Assembly: GCA_038107835.1 (NCBI GenBank)
Contig: JAYNHH010000007.1
Span: 1 to 64,000, forward strand
From: MED-G116 sp038107835
Lineage (GTDB): Bacteria > Pseudomonadota > Alphaproteobacteria > Puniceispirillales > Puniceispirillaceae
Length of the DNA: 64,000 nt
Reading direction: 5' to 3'
A model generated the notes under the pieces. The model saw only the letters and a program-made list of their open reading frames with translations. It was not told the DNA's origin and searched no databases. A program made the translations under genes and the position numbers. Numbering within the stretch: the first letter of the stretch is position 1; every line of letters starts with the position of its first letter. This document shows, piece by piece, positions 62,198 to 64,000 of the stretch.

Positions 62198-63418
62198 TCA
62201 TCCACCTGGGAAAAGCCGGTCACGGACCGGGTCATAGGGGTCCTGGCCCATTTCCAGATGCAGTTGATCGCCATCCAAGGGGTGTGCCGCCACAACCGAA
62301 TCATCCAATTCGACGCCAAGCCCGGCCGTCGTTGGCGGAATCAGATACCCATCTTCCCACTGCAGGGGTGTTTTCAACAGTGAAGCGTGAAACCCGTCCA
62401 TCCTGCCGATGGACTCGGCAATCAGGAAATTGGGTGTGCAGGTGGCAAGCTGGATGTTGGCGGCGGCGACAACAGGTCCGCAATATAAATGTGGAGCGAT
62501 CTGCGCATAGCTTGCCTCTGCCAGCGCGGCAATCTTCTTCGCCTCAAGAATGCCGCCTGCGCGCCCAAGATTGGGTTGCAGAATTGCCGCTGCCCCATGA
62601 TTTAGCACCCGGGCAAACTCAAATTTGCTGCACAGCCGCTCACCGGTGGCAACGGGGATGGATGTGGCGCGGGCGACTTTCGCCATTTCTTCCGGCATGT
62701 CGGGTGGCGTTGGCTCTTCAAACCACAGAGGATCAAAAGCCTCAAGCTGCTTTGCCAGCCGTATGGCACCAGCCGCAGTGAATTGGCCATGCGTGCCAAA
62801 CAGCAGATCAGCCCGGGTACCAACAGCCTGCCTGATCAGGCGACAGAACTCAGCAGACCGCTCAATCGCTTCAAGATCAGGCATGCGGCCATCGAAAACG
62901 GTATATTGGCCTGCAGGATCAAATTTGACTGCGGTAAAGCCCTCCTGCACACAGGCGGCCGCGGCTTCGGCGCTGGCATGGGCATCATTGTAGAAGGTGC
63001 CCGGGTCCTGATCTGCGGTGGGATAGAGATAGGTGTAGCTGCGCAGCCTTTCATGCACCTTGCCGCCCAATAATTCATAGACAGGTTGATCGCAAGCCTT
63101 ACCAACGATGTCCCAGCAGGCCATTTCCAACCCGCTGATCACGGCCTGCATGGCGCTGTCTGGCCGGTGGGTGAAGCCTGATCCGTGGGCGCGGTGCCAG
63201 AAACGCTCGATATGGCTGGGTGAGCGATCGGCAAGATAGCGATCAAAAACATCCCGTGCCATGGCGCAGACGATAGCAGGACCGAATGCAGCACTGTAGA
63301 TTTCACCGATACCAGTGAGGCCACATGCTGTACGCAGGCGAACAAAGATGAAATATCTGCCACCAAAACCGGGTGGTGGGTTGCCGACAGTGAATGTTTC
63401 AAGCGAAGCAAGTTTCAT
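62198..63418 (-). CDS. Enolase-superfamily sugar-acid dehydratase (mandelate racemase group)
   Basis: A 406-residue member of the mandelate racemase/galactonate dehydratase group. The N-terminal capping domain is followed by the barrel with the VKFD lysine segment (residues 164-167), WFEEPTPPD (Glu234/235), ATGERL (Glu260), QPNLGRAGGI and the APHLYCGP histidine (His310). The usual first metal ligand in a DxH motif is missing: the sequence reads GTH (208-210). The general acid-base His is kept at His210. Substrate is probably an acid sugar such as galactonate; the missing Asp leaves this open. No other sugar genes are beside it. Confidence 0.82.
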   Translation of the reverse strand: MKLASLETFTVGNPPPGFGGRYFIFVRLRTACGLTGIGEIYSAAFGPAIVCAMARDVFDRYLADRSPSHIERFWHRAHGSGFTHRPDSAMQAVISGLEMACWDIVGKACDQPVYELLGGKVHERLRSYTYLYPTADQDPGTFYNDAHASAEAAAACVQEGFTAVKFDPAGQYTVFDGRMPDLEAIERSAEFCRLIRQAVGTRADLLFGTHGQFTAAGAIRLAKQLEAFDPLWFEEPTPPDMPEEMAKVARATSIPVATGERLCSKFEFARVLNHGAAAILQPNLGRAGGILEAKKIAALAEASYAQIAPHLYCGPVVAAANIQLATCTPNFLIAESIGRMDGFHASLLKTPLQWEDGYLIPPTTAGLGVELDDSVVAAHPLDGDQLHLEMGQDPYDPVRDRLFPGG

Positions 63419-63513
63419 TCTGCGCCATTTCTCGTTTTCATTTTAGCTGTGGAACGCTGGCGTATTGCTGGTGCTGGATCTGCCCCGGATCTGCCATTGT
63501 AACCACCTGTCAC

Positions 63514-63568
63514 AGGCGTATGCTTACACAACTGACACATGACATCAATAAGAGGAAAAAATGCTACG
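63514..63568 (+). repeat. 55-base sequence left of the N gap (identical to right side)
   Basis: Matches 63669-63723 base for base. Most likely the overlapping contig ends of an assembly join, so the true sequence has one copy. It includes the ribosome site and first codons of the DM13 gene. Confidence 0.85.
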
Positions 63569-63668
63569 NNNNNNNNNNNNNNNNNNNNNNNNNNNNNNNN
63601 NNNNNNNNNNNNNNNNNNNNNNNNNNNNNNNNNNNNNNNNNNNNNNNNNNNNNNNNNNNNNNNNNNNN
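63569..63668. other. Assembly gap of 100 N
   Basis: Exactly one hundred unknown bases, a conventional scaffold placeholder. Flanked by identical 55-base ends. Confidence 0.97.
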
Positions 63669-63723
63669 AGGCGTATGCTTACACAACTGACACATGACAT
63701 CAATAAGAGGAAAAAATGCTACG
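63669..63723 (+). repeat. 55-base sequence right of the N gap (identical to left side)
   Basis: Second copy of 63514-63568; see the left copy. Confidence 0.85.
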
Positions 63724-64000
63724 GAAAGTTATGGAAACATGCCGTAGGAATCTGATTTTGTTTGGTGTTTTCAATATTGTTCTTGGTTTGACAATTGGAT
63801 TCGGTCTCGGCGTCTATAGTTTGCCAATTCTTACCGCGGAAACAGGTCTGGACGATGCGGCGATCACCGCCCGCCAATCCACCATCGAGCGAAGGGGTGA
63901 ATTTCATCGCAACCTCGAAGGTTCTGACAGTCTGCATTGGGGTGAGGGAACAATCATGGTTGGCAACAATGCTGTCTGGCTGGATGGCAGCCTGTCACCC
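63716..64000 (+). CDS. DM13-domain membrane-anchored protein, N-terminal part (cut by window edge)
   Basis: An open frame of 95 codons that runs off the right edge, starting at ATG 63716 after AAGAGG. Residues 12-35 form a hydrophobic membrane anchor (LILFGVFNIVLGLTIGFG), followed by a hydrophilic stretch. RRGEFHRNLEGSDSLHWGEG and the following V-W-L-D-G strand resemble the start of a DM13 domain, found in proteins linked to electron transfer at the cell surface. The conserved GPDL motif and any Cys lie beyond the window. The start sits in the duplicated 55 bases, so a version of it also appears left of the gap. Confidence 0.6.
   Translation, partial: MLRKVMETCRRNLILFGVFNIVLGLTIGFGLGVYSLPILTAETGLDDAAITARQSTIERRGEFHRNLEGSDSLHWGEGTIMVGNNAVWLDGSLSP

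Noticed and set aside
61339..62781. Rightward 480-codon frame opposite rplU and the dehydratase
   Set aside because: A long open frame caused by low-complexity GC-rich tails read on the wrong strand; Cys/Leu-rich and without family match.
63514..63723. The 55-base pair as a biological direct repeat or attachment site
   Set aside because: Both copies abut the N run exactly, which fits contig overlap better than biology.
63394..63755. Frames running through the N gap
   Set aside because: They consist mostly of unknown residues and cross a probable false join.
1..64000. CRISPR arrays, insertion sequences, prophage, rRNA genes, riboswitches
   Set aside because: No repeat-spacer pattern, transposase, phage gene, rRNA or known riboswitch core was seen by eye.

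Overview
The window looks like a piece of an alphaproteobacterial chromosome from a draft assembly. Alphaproteobacterial hallmarks are the chained TCA block sdhCDAB-zapE-mdh-sucCDAB-lpd, a five-gene atpHAGDC operon without the Fo genes, and the order rplU-rpmA-obgE-proB-proA-nadD-rsfS-rlmH-gpmI-ctpA-rppH. A possible CtrA-type motif (TTAA-N7-TTAA) fits the same class. A marine SAR116/Rhodospirillales-like lineage is my guess, not something the sequence proves. A 100-N gap near the right end is flanked by identical 55-base ends, so it is an assembly join rather than a real repeat.

Layout. 1-5.5 kb: the tail of UDP-glucose dehydrogenase, a small secreted Cys protein, tRNA-Gly(GCC), a poly-glycine lipoprotein in a gene-poor stretch of over 1 kb, then a sugar-nucleotide oxidoreductase/aminotransferase pair for surface polysaccharide. 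This is the only clearly accessory part. 5.6-10.3 kb: a YbaK/ProX-type editing protein, thioredoxin-TPR protein, Lon-substrate-domain protein, UPF0434 and DUF971 proteins, then ubiH-like and gmhB on the other strand. 10.5-18.6 kb: dapC-like aminotransferase, ftsK, lolA, xthA, dapF, mtaB, ftsY, all tightly packed. 18.6-27.9 kb: convergent ydcF, then ffh-rpsP-rimM-trmD-rplS-leuC-leuD-leuB-asd, and convergent pdxY. 28.8-42.4 kb: succinate dehydrogenase, ZapE, malate dehydrogenase, succinyl-CoA synthetase, the 2-oxoglutarate dehydrogenase E1 and E2 and a lipoamide dehydrogenase. 42.4-47.1 kb: xerC and a DUF484 gene, fructose-6-phosphate aldolase/transaldolase, priA. 47.3-52.3 kb: the F1 ATP synthase operon with a strong terminator. 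52.3-61.9 kb: rppH, ctpA, gpmI, rlmH, rsfS, nadD, proA, proB, obgE, rpmA, rplU, all read leftwards. 62.2-64 kb: an enolase-superfamily sugar-acid dehydratase, the N gap, and the start of a DM13-domain protein.

How the genes work together. The core of the window makes and spends energy: electrons from SdhABCD, carbon flow from 2-oxoglutarate through succinyl-CoA to malate and oxaloacetate, and F1 subunits for ATP synthesis. A second theme is the envelope and cell cycle: asd, dapC and dapF for diaminopimelate; LolA, CtpA, GmhB and the polysaccharide pair for the envelope; FtsK and XerC for chromosome segregation. A third is translation and protein targeting: SRP and its receptor, S16, L19, L21, L27, RimM, TrmD, MtaB, RlmH, RsfS and Obg.

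Most of the window is ordinary core genome. The points that deserve a second look are the possible CtrA site and promoter upstream of the poly-Gly lipoprotein, a terminator-like hairpin at the very start of the rplU transcript, oppositely charged low-complexity tails on S16 and L21, a diverged duplication beside the tRNA, and the false gap at the right end.
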